NCBI RefSeq assembly: GCF_000987955.1
Contig: NZ_LAZU01000036.1
Coordinates: forward strand, 62,001-126,000
Origin: Paenibacillus sp. DMB20
Lineage (GTDB): Bacteria; Bacillota; Bacilli; Paenibacillales; Paenibacillaceae
Direction: 5' to 3'
Length of the DNA: 64,000 nt
How positions within the stretch are numbered: the first letter of the stretch is position 1; every line of letters begins with the position of its first letter. Positions 24,668 through 33,569 of this stretch are shown piece after piece. Below the pieces are notes generated by a model, which saw only the letters and a list, made by a program, of their open reading frames with translations, was not told the origin of the DNA and ran no database searches. The position numbers and the translations under genes are program-made.

Positions 24668-24943
24668 TTGAAGTGGTTGGCGATTCAGCCCTATTACAAA
24701 GTACAGAGGAAGGTCATGAGCACGGAACAGGTTGCTTATGAGGATGGCCGGCATCTGTATTTAAGCCGCGACAAAATCGTAACCCATTACCGGGAGTTTT
24801 CCATGGATGACGTGTTTGACCTATCCTTCCGGCCATTGGGGGAGTCGGGAGGCCTTTTGTATCTTCATACGAAATACGGGGTGTACTCTTACCTGGTTAA
24901 GGATAACCCTGAACGCTTTATCCGCGCCTACAAAAGTTTGTAA
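24668..24943 (+). CDS. hypothetical protein, 91 aa
   Basis: Unrecognised small soluble protein. TTG 24668 is favoured because AAGGAGGG (24653-24660) lies eight bases upstream; ATG 24650 overlaps that site. The sequence has alternating strands (HLYLSRDKIVTHYREFSM, LLYLHTKYGVYSYLV) and a final helix (ERFIRAYKSL), compatible with a small PH-like domain. No neighbour suggests a role. Confidence 0.55.
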   Translation: MKWLAIQPYYKVQRKVMSTEQVAYEDGRHLYLSRDKIVTHYREFSMDDVFDLSFRPLGESGGLLYLHTKYGVYSYLVKDNPERFIRAYKSL

Positions 24944-25118
24944 AGGACGAGGCGCGAATCCCTCCGGAAGGCATGAAGGTTCCGGGTCCGGAATGCTACT
25001 GGACTTTGGTCGGGATGAAAAACTCGGCCGCGGCAGGTTTTTGCCGGATTGTTGTTTTTGTAAACTGATTACAGTCAGAATATGAACGCAATCAAGCAAC
25101 TGCCGGGAGGGCTTTTCT

Positions 25119-25598
25119 TTGGGATACGAGACTTTGATTCAATATATCGGCCAAATCGGCCACATTGCTTTGTTTATGGCACTTTGCCTTGGAATCGTCG
25201 GCCTGCCGCTGCCGAATGAGGTTGTGGCCGTGACGGGAGGTGCATTGTCCGCTTCCTCCCTCCTGGATCCGCTTCCGGCGTTTGCCATGGTTTTTCTCGG
25301 CCTATGCTCAGGAGCAACCACGGGATATTTGGTCAGCCGCTATGGTGCCGGCCCGCTGCTGAACCGTGCCGCCGGCGGCAGGCTCGGGGAGTTCATGGGC
25401 AAATATGAGCATTTGAACCGCCAGTACGGCAACTATGCGATCAGCCTCAGCGTTTTTCTGCCGGTATTCCGTACCTTTACGCCTTACGTGATCGGGATGA
25501 GAGGCATGTCTTACCGAAGATTCGCAGTGTACAGCTATTCGGCATCCCTCATCTGGTCGGCGATCTATTTTCATATCGGGATGTTCGTGTTCGGGTAA
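25119..25598 (+). CDS. DedA-family membrane protein, C-terminally short
   Basis: This 159-residue membrane protein of the DedA/VTT family (relatives help maintain membrane lipid and envelope homeostasis) has the conserved GLPLPNEVVAVTGGAL and the FLPVFRTFTPYVIGMRGM motif with its key arginine. The TTG start at 25119 follows GGGAGGG. Most DedA proteins run 30-50 residues longer; this one stops right after WSAIYFHIGMFVFG, so it may lack the last helix or be a short variant. No frame downstream restores a longer tail clearly. Confidence 0.78.
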   Translation: MGYETLIQYIGQIGHIALFMALCLGIVGLPLPNEVVAVTGGALSASSLLDPLPAFAMVFLGLCSGATTGYLVSRYGAGPLLNRAAGGRLGEFMGKYEHLNRQYGNYAISLSVFLPVFRTFTPYVIGMRGMSYRRFAVYSYSASLIWSAIYFHIGMFVFG

Positions 25599-25600
25599 GG

Positions 25601-25822
25601 TTAATCGTCGGCCCTGCGAATGATTCGAACGTATTCCCTAGGAAGAAAGGGACCGGCCGGCTGGCCGGTTTCTTTTGCGTGTAATGCGTTGATGTCATTG
25701 CCAGGGACCCTCATGGATTCGGGCGGGTAGTCCACGGGCCGGACGTTTCTGTCCAGCAGGCCGGCTCCGATCAAAAGCAGTATAAAAATGAAAGCGCATG
25801 CCGCGGACTTGCGTGCTGCCAT
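25601..25822 (-). CDS. small exported or membrane-anchored protein (73 aa)
   Basis: Unrecognised. The N-terminal helix AACAFIFILLLIGAGLLD looks like an uncleaved signal anchor, followed by a polar tail of about 45 residues. The ATG at 25822 is chosen over 25843 because GAAGGAG lies just upstream on the minus strand. It is convergent with the DedA gene, the two stops lying three bases apart. Confidence 0.55.
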   Translation of the reverse strand: MAARKSAACAFIFILLLIGAGLLDRNVRPVDYPPESMRVPGNDINALHAKETGQPAGPFLPREYVRIIRRADD

Positions 25823-25882
25823 CGTGATCACTCCTTCTTCCAAGAGTGATGCCCACTTTCCGGCCTTTCATTCATTTTTCTT

Positions 25883-25912
25883 TTGACAAAATAGTCTTGC
25901 ATACGATATACT
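25883..25912 (+). promoter_or_regulatory. promoter of the mrp operon leader
   Basis: TTGACA (25883-25888) and TATACT (25907-25912), 18-base spacer: a near-consensus sigma-A promoter. The predicted start near 25919 leaves a leader of about 165 bases. Confidence 0.82.
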
Positions 25913-25982
25913 GGTTCACAGCTTTGTACATGGAATCGTAAGTGTAACGCCAATCATAATTTCATAAGCAACAAAACGGAGG

Positions 25983-26019
25983 AGCCTGCCAACAGCGGGC
26001 TTTTTTTGCGTTTTTTTGG
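25983..26019 (+). terminator. intrinsic terminator in the mrp leader (possible attenuator)
   Basis: AGCCTG (25983-25988) pairs with CGGGCT (25996-26001) around a seven-base loop, followed by TTTTTTTGCGTTTTTTT. It lies between the strong promoter and mrpA, so either it attenuates the operon or it ends a separate RNA of about 95 bases. Confidence 0.75.
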
Positions 26020-26084
26020 TCTTACGATTTCTGACGATGGCAATAATGAGGAAAGACATACACCGCGGGTAAGGAGGAATCAAC

Positions 26085-28943
26085 TTGTCGCTGCTTCACA
26101 TCGCTATCATGGCTCCTTTTATTTATACCGTTCTGGTACCTCTGTTTTACAAATGGAAGGATAAAATTCATACGGGATGGTTTGTCCTTCCTCTGCCGGC
26201 CATGATTTTTGCCTATTTCCTTGGTCGAATCCCCACCGTACAGAGAGGGGAAGGGGGACTTTCAACCCTGCCATGGATCCCCTCGCTCGGCATCGATTTT
26301 ACGGTATATCTGGATGGGCTCAGTCTGCTTTTTGCCCTGCTGATCTCCGGCATCGGCTTGCTGGTGGTTTTTTATTCGATTTATTACATGGACAAAAACA
26401 AAGAAGCGATCCACCGGTTTTACATATACCTGCTGCTTTTTATGGGAGCCATGCTCGGGGTGGTCCTCTCCGATAACATTATGGTCCTGTACGGATTCTG
26501 GGAAATGACCAGCATTTCATCTTTCCTGCTCATCGCCTTTTGGTACCAAAGGGAAAGATCCCGTTATGGGGCGCTGAAATCGATGCTGATCACCGTGTTC
26601 GGCGGTTTGGCGATGTTTGCCGGTTTCCTGATGCTGTCCATCATGACGGGGAGCCTGAGCGTAAGAGAGATCATATCCCAGGCGGGAGACATAACGCAAA
26701 ACCCTTTGTTTCTTCCGGCGATGATTCTTCTCCTGCTGGGTGCTTTTACGAAGTCGGCCCAATTCCCGTTCCACATCTGGCTGCCCGATGCGATGGAGGC
26801 CCCGACGCCGGTCAGCGCTTACCTGCACTCGGCAACGATGGTCAAAGCCGGACTTTACCTCGTGGCCCGCTTCAGCCCGGTGTTTGCCGGCCAAGCCGTC
26901 TGGTTCTGGCTGGTGACGGGGGCCGGGCTTGTCACATTGATATACGGCTCCTTCCGGGCCGTGAAGCAGACGGACTTAAAGGCGCTGTTGGCTTTCTCGA
27001 CGATCAGTCAGCTAGGCCTGATCATGAGTCTGCTGGGCCTCGGCTCGGCCGCGGCCTTTTATGCCGGAAGCCCGGATTCCTTGTTATACACCAAAGCCAC
27101 GACAGCGGCGATCTTTCACCTGATTAACCATGCCACCTTTAAAGGCGCGCTGTTTATGGTTGTCGGCATCGTCGATCACGAGACGGGGACAAGGGATATC
27201 CGGAAGCTGGGCGGACTCATGGCGCTCATGCCGGTGACGTTCACGATTGCGGCCATAGGCGCTTTCTCGATGGCGGGCCTGCCGCCGTTTAATGGATTCT
27301 TAAGCAAGGAAATGTTCTTTACCGCCGTGCTCCAAGCCGCTCATATGGATATTTGGAACGTGCAGACGTGGGGAACGCTGATTCCGGTTCTCGCCTGGAT
27401 TGCCAGCGTATTTACCTTCCTGTACAGCATGATCCTGGTGTTCAAAACGTTTACGGGCAAACTGCAGCCGGAGAAGCTGGACAAAAAGCCGCACGAGGCA
27501 CCGCTGGGCATGCTGATTCCTCCGGTGATCCTGGCATCGCTTGCCGTCGGGTTCGGGCTGTTCCCGAACCTGCTGTCGTATTCGTTGATCGAGCCGGCCA
27601 TGGCCGCCATTCTGCCCGATATGCTCGGACCCGGAGATCAATTTTTGGTGCATATCGAGTTCTGGCACGGATGGACCGCCGAGATTTTCATGACGATCGG
27701 CATTATCGTGCTCGGCACGATTCTTTACAAGCTGTACGGCAGGTCAAAGCTCTTCAGCCGTCCTTGGTTTCAGCGCGTTACCTTAAACCGTGCCTATGAA
27801 CGCGGACTCTCTTCGCTTGAGAAGGGAGGAAACCGGGTGACCCGGTTTTATATGACAGGTTCGATCCGTCATTACGTCATCTATATTTTTGCGTTTCTGA
27901 TTGCCCTGCTGGCCTATGCCGCGCTTTATACGGGCGGAATCCGGATCGATATGTCGGGGTTCGCGCCGATATCGTTTTACGAGGCTATGGTGATTATTGC
28001 ATTGATCGGCTCGGTGCTCGTCCTGCCTTTGGTCCGGACGCGTCTGGTCGCGATTATCCTGACCGGCATGGCCGGGTACATGGTAACCCTGTTCTTCGTT
28101 TTGTTCCGCGCGCCGGATCTTGCTTTGACGCAGATGATCGTCGAAACGGTTTCCGTCATGCTGTTCCTGCTCTGCTTCTACCATCTGCCGAAGCTGAGAA
28201 AAGAAGAGGTGCCGCTGCGTTTTAAATGGACCAATGCCCTCATTTCCATCGGGGTCGGGGTTACCGTAACCCTGATTGCCCTAGGGGCGAGCAGCGCCCG
28301 GATGTTTGAACCGATCTCCGATTTCTTCATCAAGGAAAGCTACGAATCGGCAGGCGGCAAAAACGTCGTAAACGTGATCCTCGTCGATTTCCGCGGCTTT
28401 GATACGATGCTGGAAATCATGGTGCTCGGTATCGCCGCGCTCGGCATTTACGCCCTGATCAAAATCGATCCGGGCGACGTCATTCTTGGGAAGCGGGAGA
28501 AGAGACTGGACATCATGCTTCCGCACAGCAACGACGTGATTTTGCGGACGATATCCAAGGTCGTCATTTTTATCGTGTTGACCTTTGCGGTGTATTTGTT
28601 CCTGTCGGGCCACAACAGTACGGGAGGCGGATTTATCGGCGGATTGATGACGGCCGCGGCGCTCGTGCTGCTGTCCATGGCGTTTGGCATGAATGTCAGC
28701 GAGAAGGTGATCCCCGTGGATTTCCGGAGAATGATTGCCGCAGGCCTGCTGATTGCCTTGCTGACGGCCATGGGATCCTTTTTGTTCGGCGTTCCGTTTT
28801 TAAGCCATGCTTTCGGACATTTTGATCTGCCGCTGTTAGGAGATACGGAGCTGGCTACCGCGGTGCTGTTTGATTTGGGGGTTTACCTGGCTGTCGTGGG
28901 AGTCACCATGACGATCATTTATTCCATCGGGAGGGACAACTAG
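26085..28943 (+). CDS. mrpA: Mrp Na+/H+ antiporter, fused subunits A and B
   Basis: This 952-residue polytopic membrane protein is the largest subunit of the Mrp sodium/proton antiporter. The NuoL-like core covers about residues 60-480 (FYGFWEMTSIS-type motif, PTPVSAYLHSATMVKAGLYL), followed by the MrpA C-terminal part. The last 140 residues (from about DVILRTISKVVIFIVLT, with GGGFIGGLMTAAALV) are a complete MrpB/MnhB domain, normally a separate protein. The start is TTG 26085 behind AAGGAGG. It heads a tightly packed operon with mrpC to mrpG and no separate mrpB. Expected roles are alkali and sodium resistance and cytoplasmic pH control. Confidence 0.94.
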   Translation: MSLLHIAIMAPFIYTVLVPLFYKWKDKIHTGWFVLPLPAMIFAYFLGRIPTVQRGEGGLSTLPWIPSLGIDFTVYLDGLSLLFALLISGIGLLVVFYSIYYMDKNKEAIHRFYIYLLLFMGAMLGVVLSDNIMVLYGFWEMTSISSFLLIAFWYQRERSRYGALKSMLITVFGGLAMFAGFLMLSIMTGSLSVREIISQAGDITQNPLFLPAMILLLLGAFTKSAQFPFHIWLPDAMEAPTPVSAYLHSATMVKAGLYLVARFSPVFAGQAVWFWLVTGAGLVTLIYGSFRAVKQTDLKALLAFSTISQLGLIMSLLGLGSAAAFYAGSPDSLLYTKATTAAIFHLINHATFKGALFMVVGIVDHETGTRDIRKLGGLMALMPVTFTIAAIGAFSMAGLPPFNGFLSKEMFFTAVLQAAHMDIWNVQTWGTLIPVLAWIASVFTFLYSMILVFKTFTGKLQPEKLDKKPHEAPLGMLIPPVILASLAVGFGLFPNLLSYSLIEPAMAAILPDMLGPGDQFLVHIEFWHGWTAEIFMTIGIIVLGTILYKLYGRSKLFSRPWFQRVTLNRAYERGLSSLEKGGNRVTRFYMTGSIRHYVIYIFAFLIALLAYAALYTGGIRIDMSGFAPISFYEAMVIIALIGSVLVLPLVRTRLVAIILTGMAGYMVTLFFVLFRAPDLALTQMIVETVSVMLFLLCFYHLPKLRKEEVPLRFKWTNALISIGVGVTVTLIALGASSARMFEPISDFFIKESYESAGGKNVVNVILVDFRGFDTMLEIMVLGIAALGIYALIKIDPGDVILGKREKRLDIMLPHSNDVILRTISKVVIFIVLTFAVYLFLSGHNSTGGGFIGGLMTAAALVLLSMAFGMNVSEKVIPVDFRRMIAAGLLIALLTAMGSFLFGVPFLSHAFGHFDLPLLGDTELATAVLFDLGVYLAVVGVTMTIIYSIGRDN

Positions 28944-28945
28944 AT

Positions 28946-29284
28946 ATGGAACTGTATATGGCACTCGCCATCGGCGTCTTGTTTGCCGTTGGGGTTTACT
29001 TGATTCTCTCCAAAAGCCTGCTGCGGATTATCCTGGGCACATCGCTCCTGACCCACGGCGTTCATCTCCTGCTGCTTACGACGGCGAACTTGAAAACGGG
29101 GGCGGCTCCGCTGCTGGGGGAGCAGGCGGAATCCTATGTCGATCCGCTTCCCCAAGCCCTGATTCTGACGTCGATCGTCATCAGTTTCGGGGTGACGTCC
29201 TTCTTCTTCGTACTGGCTTACAAAGCCTACCAGCGCCTGGGAACCGACGACATGGAGGAGTTGAGGGGGAATGGGGATGAATAA
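28946..29284 (+). CDS. mrpC: Mrp antiporter subunit C
   Basis: This 112-residue NuoK-like subunit has three membrane helices and the family segment KSLLRIILGTSLLTHGVHL followed by the DPLPQALILTSIVISFG motif. It starts two bases after the mrpA stop with GGGAGG upstream. It overlaps the start of mrpD by eight bases. Confidence 0.94.
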   Translation: MELYMALAIGVLFAVGVYLILSKSLLRIILGTSLLTHGVHLLLLTTANLKTGAAPLLGEQAESYVDPLPQALILTSIVISFGVTSFFFVLAYKAYQRLGTDDMEELRGNGDE

Positions 29285-30758
29285 CCTGATCGTTCTGCCC
29301 TTGCTGATTCCGCTGGTCACGGCGGTTGTCCTCATCTTTTTGCAGAAAAAAACAAAGGTTCAGCGCTGGATCAGCCTGGTCAGCGTTTCGATCAACATCG
29401 TTTCGGCTCTTCTCATTATCGGACAGGTGAAGGAGAAGGGAATCCAAACGCTGTACATGGGGGGCTGGCTGCCGCCTTACGGCATTGTGTTCGTCGCCGA
29501 CATGTTCGCGGCGCTCCTTGTCCTGACGACTCTTGTCGCCGCCGCGGGCTGCCTGCTGTTCGCTTTCAGGACGGTCGGGGACCAGCGGGAAAAGTATTAT
29601 TTTTATCCGTTCTTTCAGTTTCTGCTCGCAGGCGTGCTGGGATCGTTCTTGACCGGCGACCTGTTCAACATGTTCGTCTGTTTTGAGGTGATGCTGATCT
29701 CGTCCTATGCGCTGATCGTGCTTGGAGGAACCAAGAGGCAGCTGCGCGAGACACTGAAATATATTTTGATCAATATCCTTTCGTCGACGCTGTTCGTTGC
29801 GGCCATGGCTTATCTGTACGGTACGGTAGGCACCCTGAACATGGCGCATCTGTCTTTGCGGGTGGCGGAAGCGCAGCAGGCTGGCATTCTAAACGTGATT
29901 GCGATCCTGTTTCTGATTGTATTTGCGTTAAAGGCGGGACTGTTTCTGTTCTTCTGGCTTCCCGGTTCCTACAGCGTTCCCCCTACGGCGGTGATTGCCG
30001 TATTCGGCGCGCTGCTGACCAAAGTCGGATTGTATGCCATGATCCGTACATTTACGCTGATTTTTTACCACGACGCCGGATTTACGCATACGGTCATCGC
30101 CTGGATGGCCGCAGCAACCATGATTCTGGGCGGTCTTGGCGCGGTTGCTTACAAAGACCTTCCCCGGATCTTAAACTACAACGTCGTGATCAGCGTCGGC
30201 TTTATCGCTTTCGGTTTGGCCGTTGCGACCAAGGATTCCCTGGATGGCACCGTCTTGTATCTCATTCATGACATGATTGCCAAAGCGCTGATGTTCATCC
30301 TGGGAGGCATGATCATTGCCGCGGCAGGAACGAACAAGCTGAACGAGATGGGTGGTCTGATCAAGAAGTACCCGGCGCTCGGCTGGATGTTCTTCATTCT
30401 GGTTCTGGCCCTTGTCGGCATTCCGCCGCTCAGCGGTTTTCCCGGCAAGGTACTGCTGGTCCGCGGCGGCATTGGAGAAGGGCACTTTTGGCTGACGGGC
30501 GTGGCTGTGGCATCAAGCTTGCTTGTCTTGTACTCGTTGATCCGGGTGTTCATGGGGGCCTTTTGGCGAGAGGATCCTCTGCTGCCGGCAAGTGAGAAAA
30601 AGAAATGGCACGGCGCCGCATACGTTTCGGCTGTTGCCTTGTTTATGCTCGTCATTGGCCTGGGACTCGGTTCGGAATGGGTTTATTCCTATACGGGTCA
30701 GGCAGCAGACGTTCTGGTTGATCCGTCCATTTATATTGAAGCAGTCTTAAAGGAGTAG
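29277..30758 (+). CDS. mrpD: Mrp antiporter subunit D
   Basis: This 493-residue NuoN/NuoM-like proton-pumping subunit has about 14 membrane helices. It keeps conserved charged residues such as the glutamate in NMFVCFEVMLISSYAL and the lysine in ALKAGLFLFFWLPGSY. ATG 29277 is favoured because GAGGGGG (29262-29268) is properly spaced from it; ATG 29271 is the alternative. It overlaps mrpC, implying coupled translation. Confidence 0.94.
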   Translation: MNNLIVLPLLIPLVTAVVLIFLQKKTKVQRWISLVSVSINIVSALLIIGQVKEKGIQTLYMGGWLPPYGIVFVADMFAALLVLTTLVAAAGCLLFAFRTVGDQREKYYFYPFFQFLLAGVLGSFLTGDLFNMFVCFEVMLISSYALIVLGGTKRQLRETLKYILINILSSTLFVAAMAYLYGTVGTLNMAHLSLRVAEAQQAGILNVIAILFLIVFALKAGLFLFFWLPGSYSVPPTAVIAVFGALLTKVGLYAMIRTFTLIFYHDAGFTHTVIAWMAAATMILGGLGAVAYKDLPRILNYNVVISVGFIAFGLAVATKDSLDGTVLYLIHDMIAKALMFILGGMIIAAAGTNKLNEMGGLIKKYPALGWMFFILVLALVGIPPLSGFPGKVLLVRGGIGEGHFWLTGVAVASSLLVLYSLIRVFMGAFWREDPLLPASEKKKWHGAAYVSAVALFMLVIGLGLGSEWVYSYTGQAADVLVDPSIYIEAVLKE

Positions 30759-30763
30759 TGCAG

Positions 30764-31243
30764 ATGGGCCATCAAATCCTGTTAAATCTAATCATCGCTT
30801 TTGTCTGGATGTTCCTGTATTCGGACTGGTCGCCCCAGAGATTTATTCTCGGTTATCTGATCGGCGCGGTTCTCATCGGTCTGCTGAACCGTTTTTGGGA
30901 GCAGGATTTCTATTTGCGGAAACTCTGGTCGTTGATCCGCCTGCTCCTGCTGTTCTTGAAAGAGCTGGTTATATCCAGCTTTACCGTGATCGGCCAAGTA
31001 CTGCGTCCGAAACTGAATATCCGGCCCGGTATTTTCGCGTATGAAACGGAGTTAAAGACCGACTGGGAAATCACGGTGCTGTCCTGCCTCATTTGCCTGA
31101 CGCCGGGAACCTTGACGATGGAGGTTTCGCGCGACAAGCGTACCTTATACATCCACGCCATGGATATTGAAGATAAAGAAACCGTATCCCGCCAAATCAA
31201 AGACACGTTTGAAAAAGCAATCATGGAGGTGACCCGGCGATGA
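30764..31243 (+). CDS. mrpE: Mrp antiporter subunit E
   Basis: This 159-residue protein of the MnhE family has N-terminal membrane helices and a cytoplasmic tail with the conserved TWEITVLSCLICLTPGT-like segment (here DWEITVLSCLICLTPGTLTM) and the LYIHAMDI motif. ATG 30764 lies eight bases after AAAGGAG. Its stop overlaps the mrpF start as ATGA. Confidence 0.93.
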   Translation: MGHQILLNLIIAFVWMFLYSDWSPQRFILGYLIGAVLIGLLNRFWEQDFYLRKLWSLIRLLLLFLKELVISSFTVIGQVLRPKLNIRPGIFAYETELKTDWEITVLSCLICLTPGTLTMEVSRDKRTLYIHAMDIEDKETVSRQIKDTFEKAIMEVTRR

Positions 31244-31524
31244 TGATTACATTGTTGATGGCTTCGCTGGCGATTCTGTCCCTGGCGATCCTGGGGTCAT
31301 TATATCGCCTCATTAAGGGTCCTTCCATGAACGACCGAATTATGGCGCTGGATACGATCGGGATTATCCTTCTGTCCATGATCGCGGTCCTGTCCATGCT
31401 GTTCAAGACGACAGCGTATTTTGACATCATCCTGCTGATCGGGATCCTGACGTTTATCGGAACAACCGCGCTCGCGAGATATATCGAAAGGGGTGACGTC
31501 ATTGAACGGTCTAACGATGAGTGA
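31240..31524 (+). CDS. mrpF: Mrp antiporter subunit F
   Basis: This 94-residue subunit has three helices and the MnhF signature LIKGPSMNDRIMALDTIGI. It overlaps mrpE by four bases (ATGA). The mrpG frame starts before its stop, so the three genes are translationally coupled. Confidence 0.94.
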   Translation: MMITLLMASLAILSLAILGSLYRLIKGPSMNDRIMALDTIGIILLSMIAVLSMLFKTTAYFDIILLIGILTFIGTTALARYIERGDVIERSNDE

Positions 31525-31900
31525 GATCGGCGAGCTGCTGCTCGGCCTCGTTGTGCTGTTCGGCGCGCTCATGAGCGCTGTCAGCGCCTTCGGGCTCATC
31601 CGCCTGCCGGATGTGTACTTGAGATCCCATGCCGCAACCAAAAGCGCGACCTTGGGCGTGCTGCTTATCTTGTCCGGAGCCTTTCTTTACTTCATGTTTT
31701 ACGTGGAGCATGTCAGCGCCAAACTGCTGCTCGGCATCATTTTCGTGTTCATTACCTCGCCGGTGGCGGGACATTTGAACGGTAGAGCCGCTTACCGGTC
31801 CGGCGTCCCGCTGTGGGAACAAAGCGAGTATGACGATTTGCGTCCGGCGTTGAAAAAGGAGCAGGCATCCTTGGGAGAAGGAGGGAAGGAGCACAAATAA
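31502..31900 (+). CDS. mrpG: Mrp antiporter subunit G
   Basis: This 132-residue MnhG subunit has three helices (GELLLGLVVLFGALMSAVSA), the family RLPDVYLRSHAATKSATLG motif and a charged C-terminal tail. The start is uncertain: GTG 31493, TTG 31502 (best spaced behind AAAGGGG) or ATG 31517. It is the last gene of the mrp operon and overlaps mrpF. Confidence 0.92.
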   Translation: MNGLTMSEIGELLLGLVVLFGALMSAVSAFGLIRLPDVYLRSHAATKSATLGVLLILSGAFLYFMFYVEHVSAKLLLGIIFVFITSPVAGHLNGRAAYRSGVPLWEQSEYDDLRPALKKEQASLGEGGKEHK

Positions 31901-31981
31901 TCAAGTGAAATTCCTATATATTTCAACCGGAAGAAAGGATCAATGATATAATCGGCATTAAAGGAGCTGAACCTATCATTG

Positions 31982-32500
31982 ATGGATAAAATGTTTCGCG
32001 AAGATTTTGAACTGCTGGATGACATGTCCCTCGTATCCGCATGTTTTGATCCGCTGCTCGATGCGTTCAAGCAAGGGCGCATGCGCGGAGAGGAGGACGC
32101 TGCTTTTTACGCAGGCTTGAATAAGGGCCAGCGGCTGCTGTTCATTTTTCGGGTGTATTACGACCATGTGTTTCATTCAACGGAGGAGCTTTATTGGTGG
32201 AGCGCCTATTTTATCGCTCAACCGCTAAAATGGTCAGCATTAAAATCTTCCTTCAGGACCCTGGGAGGGGAGGAAGCGGAAGAATTGCTGAACGCCGTTG
32301 AAAAAGAGCTTGATCAGCGGGATTACGCCCTTCGTTTGGAATCGTTTCATGTACTCCGCTCGGACCTGGAGAAAGACCCTGGGCTGAAGCAATCATTTGC
32401 TTCAATATACGAAAGACTTCAACCAGCCACATCAAAAGTCGTTCATGGTGCTGCCGAGTATATTAGGAGGCATCCGGAGCAATTTATCCCGATTGACTGA
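31982..32500 (+). CDS. conserved hypothetical protein, 172 aa
   Basis: Unrecognised all-helical soluble protein. It is acidic with aromatic-rich stretches (LFIFRVYYDHVFHSTEELYW, WSAYFIAQPLKWSALKSSF) and no cysteine clusters or known motif. AAAGGAG (31960-31966) is somewhat far from ATG 31982; TTG 31979 is possible. A strong terminator at 32529-32568 follows. It lies 80 bases after mrpG and could be expressed from its own promoter. Confidence 0.68.
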   Translation: MDKMFREDFELLDDMSLVSACFDPLLDAFKQGRMRGEEDAAFYAGLNKGQRLLFIFRVYYDHVFHSTEELYWWSAYFIAQPLKWSALKSSFRTLGGEEAEELLNAVEKELDQRDYALRLESFHVLRSDLEKDPGLKQSFASIYERLQPATSKVVHGAAEYIRRHPEQFIPID

Positions 32501-32528
32501 CTTTCATTCGGCTTATATCTCATGCAGA

Positions 32529-32568
32529 AACGCCATCTCCCTTCTCAAAAAGGGGATGGCGTTTTTTG
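32529..32568 (+). terminator. terminator after the 172-aa gene
   Basis: AACGCCATCTCCC pairs with GGGGATGGCGTT, followed by T-run. Read on the other strand it could also serve the convergent VTT gene. Confidence 0.88.
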
Positions 32569-32603
32569 GTTGACGCGGCCTGCTTACGCATACCCGATCC
32601 ATG

Positions 32604-33256
32604 TTAGTTTGCGGGGTCTTCCTGGGATGATTGCAAGGAAACGGTTTTATCCGTATGATGGTAGCGGTTTTCGAGCCTTTTACCGATAAACCACAGCAGC
32701 CAGAGAACCGCGGCGGCGATCAGGAGCCGCCAAGGCTGATGGATGAAACCCTGCCAATCGTGACCGATAAAGGCAACCATAAAGATCATCACCGATTTGC
32801 CGGCCATGACGGCGATGATGAAAGTGCTCATGGATACCGTGCTGATGCCGGAGGCCACATTGATAAGGGCGGATGGAGTAAAAGGAAAACAGTACAATAT
32901 GAAGATCGGCGTAAACCCTTTTTCCTCGATCCAGTGAAAAAAGCGCTGGGTACCGGGCATTCGTTTTTGAATGTATATTCCGAGCTTGCCGCCAAGTTTC
33001 CGTGCCAGCCAGAAGACGGCAACGGCTCCGGCACATACGCCGATCCAGGAGAACAGGAAGCCCAGCCATAAACCGTAGGCGCCGCATTCCCCATGACGAT
33101 GACGATCAGCGGCAGAAACGGCAAAAACGCTTCGATAAAGGAAAGCAGTATACCCGGCACCGGACCGAGACTGGAATATTTTTGGAGTAAAACTTCCACC
33201 TGATTCATATCAATGTTCTTCAAAAAATGCAAAGCTTGTTCAAACCAGTCCCACAT
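32604..33256 (-). pseudogene. VTT/TVP38-type membrane protein, frameshifted
   Basis: The N-terminal frame starts at 33256 (MWDWFEQALHFLKNIDMNQV) and reads FIEAFLPFLPLIVIVMGNAA. From about 33080 the family sequence continues in another frame as AYGLWLGFLFSWIGVCAGAV, then QRFFHWIEEKGFTPIFI and FPFTPSALINVASGIS, ending at 32604. Joined, they give about 217 residues with six helices, full length for the family. One missing base in GCGGCGCC near 33082 explains the break. It is either a fresh pseudogene or a sequencing error. The last 20 residues are polar. Confidence 0.75.
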
Positions 33257-33569
33257 GATAAAGCCGATCTCTCCCTATCCTACCCCCCGTAAAACCATAT
33301 GTTTATATATGTCCGAGGTTATTTTTTATTTGTAGAATTATGTAAAATTGCAGCGACTTTTATTATAGCATATTAAACCTGGTGGCCGCATCTTCTCCAA
33401 CGAGGGAAGGGATAGGTCTCACTTAACGGTGGAAAATCTAATCCTGAACGCGCGGGAAAGGATCAACCCGATGAAGGACAAGGGTGGTCAGATAGGGCAG
33501 AATCGTGTACCATTTTATAAGATTGCCAATGTGCGAACAATTTAATTACAGAAAGGGTTTTATAAGTAC
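33257..33569. other. intergenic region, no gene recognised
   Basis: A 313-base gap between the divergent VTT and YitT genes. The left half is AT-rich (TATGTTTATATATG, TTATTATAGCATATT) and probably holds promoters for both. The right half (33400-33520) has normal composition and no convincing open frame or RNA family that I recognise. GAAAGGG is the YitT ribosome binding site. Confidence 0.4.

Noticed and set aside
28946..31900. Reading the Mrp genes as part of a respiratory complex I operon
   Set aside because: The NuoL/N/K-like subunits are accompanied by MrpE, F and G and lack all hydrophilic Nuo subunits, so the antiporter assignment stands.
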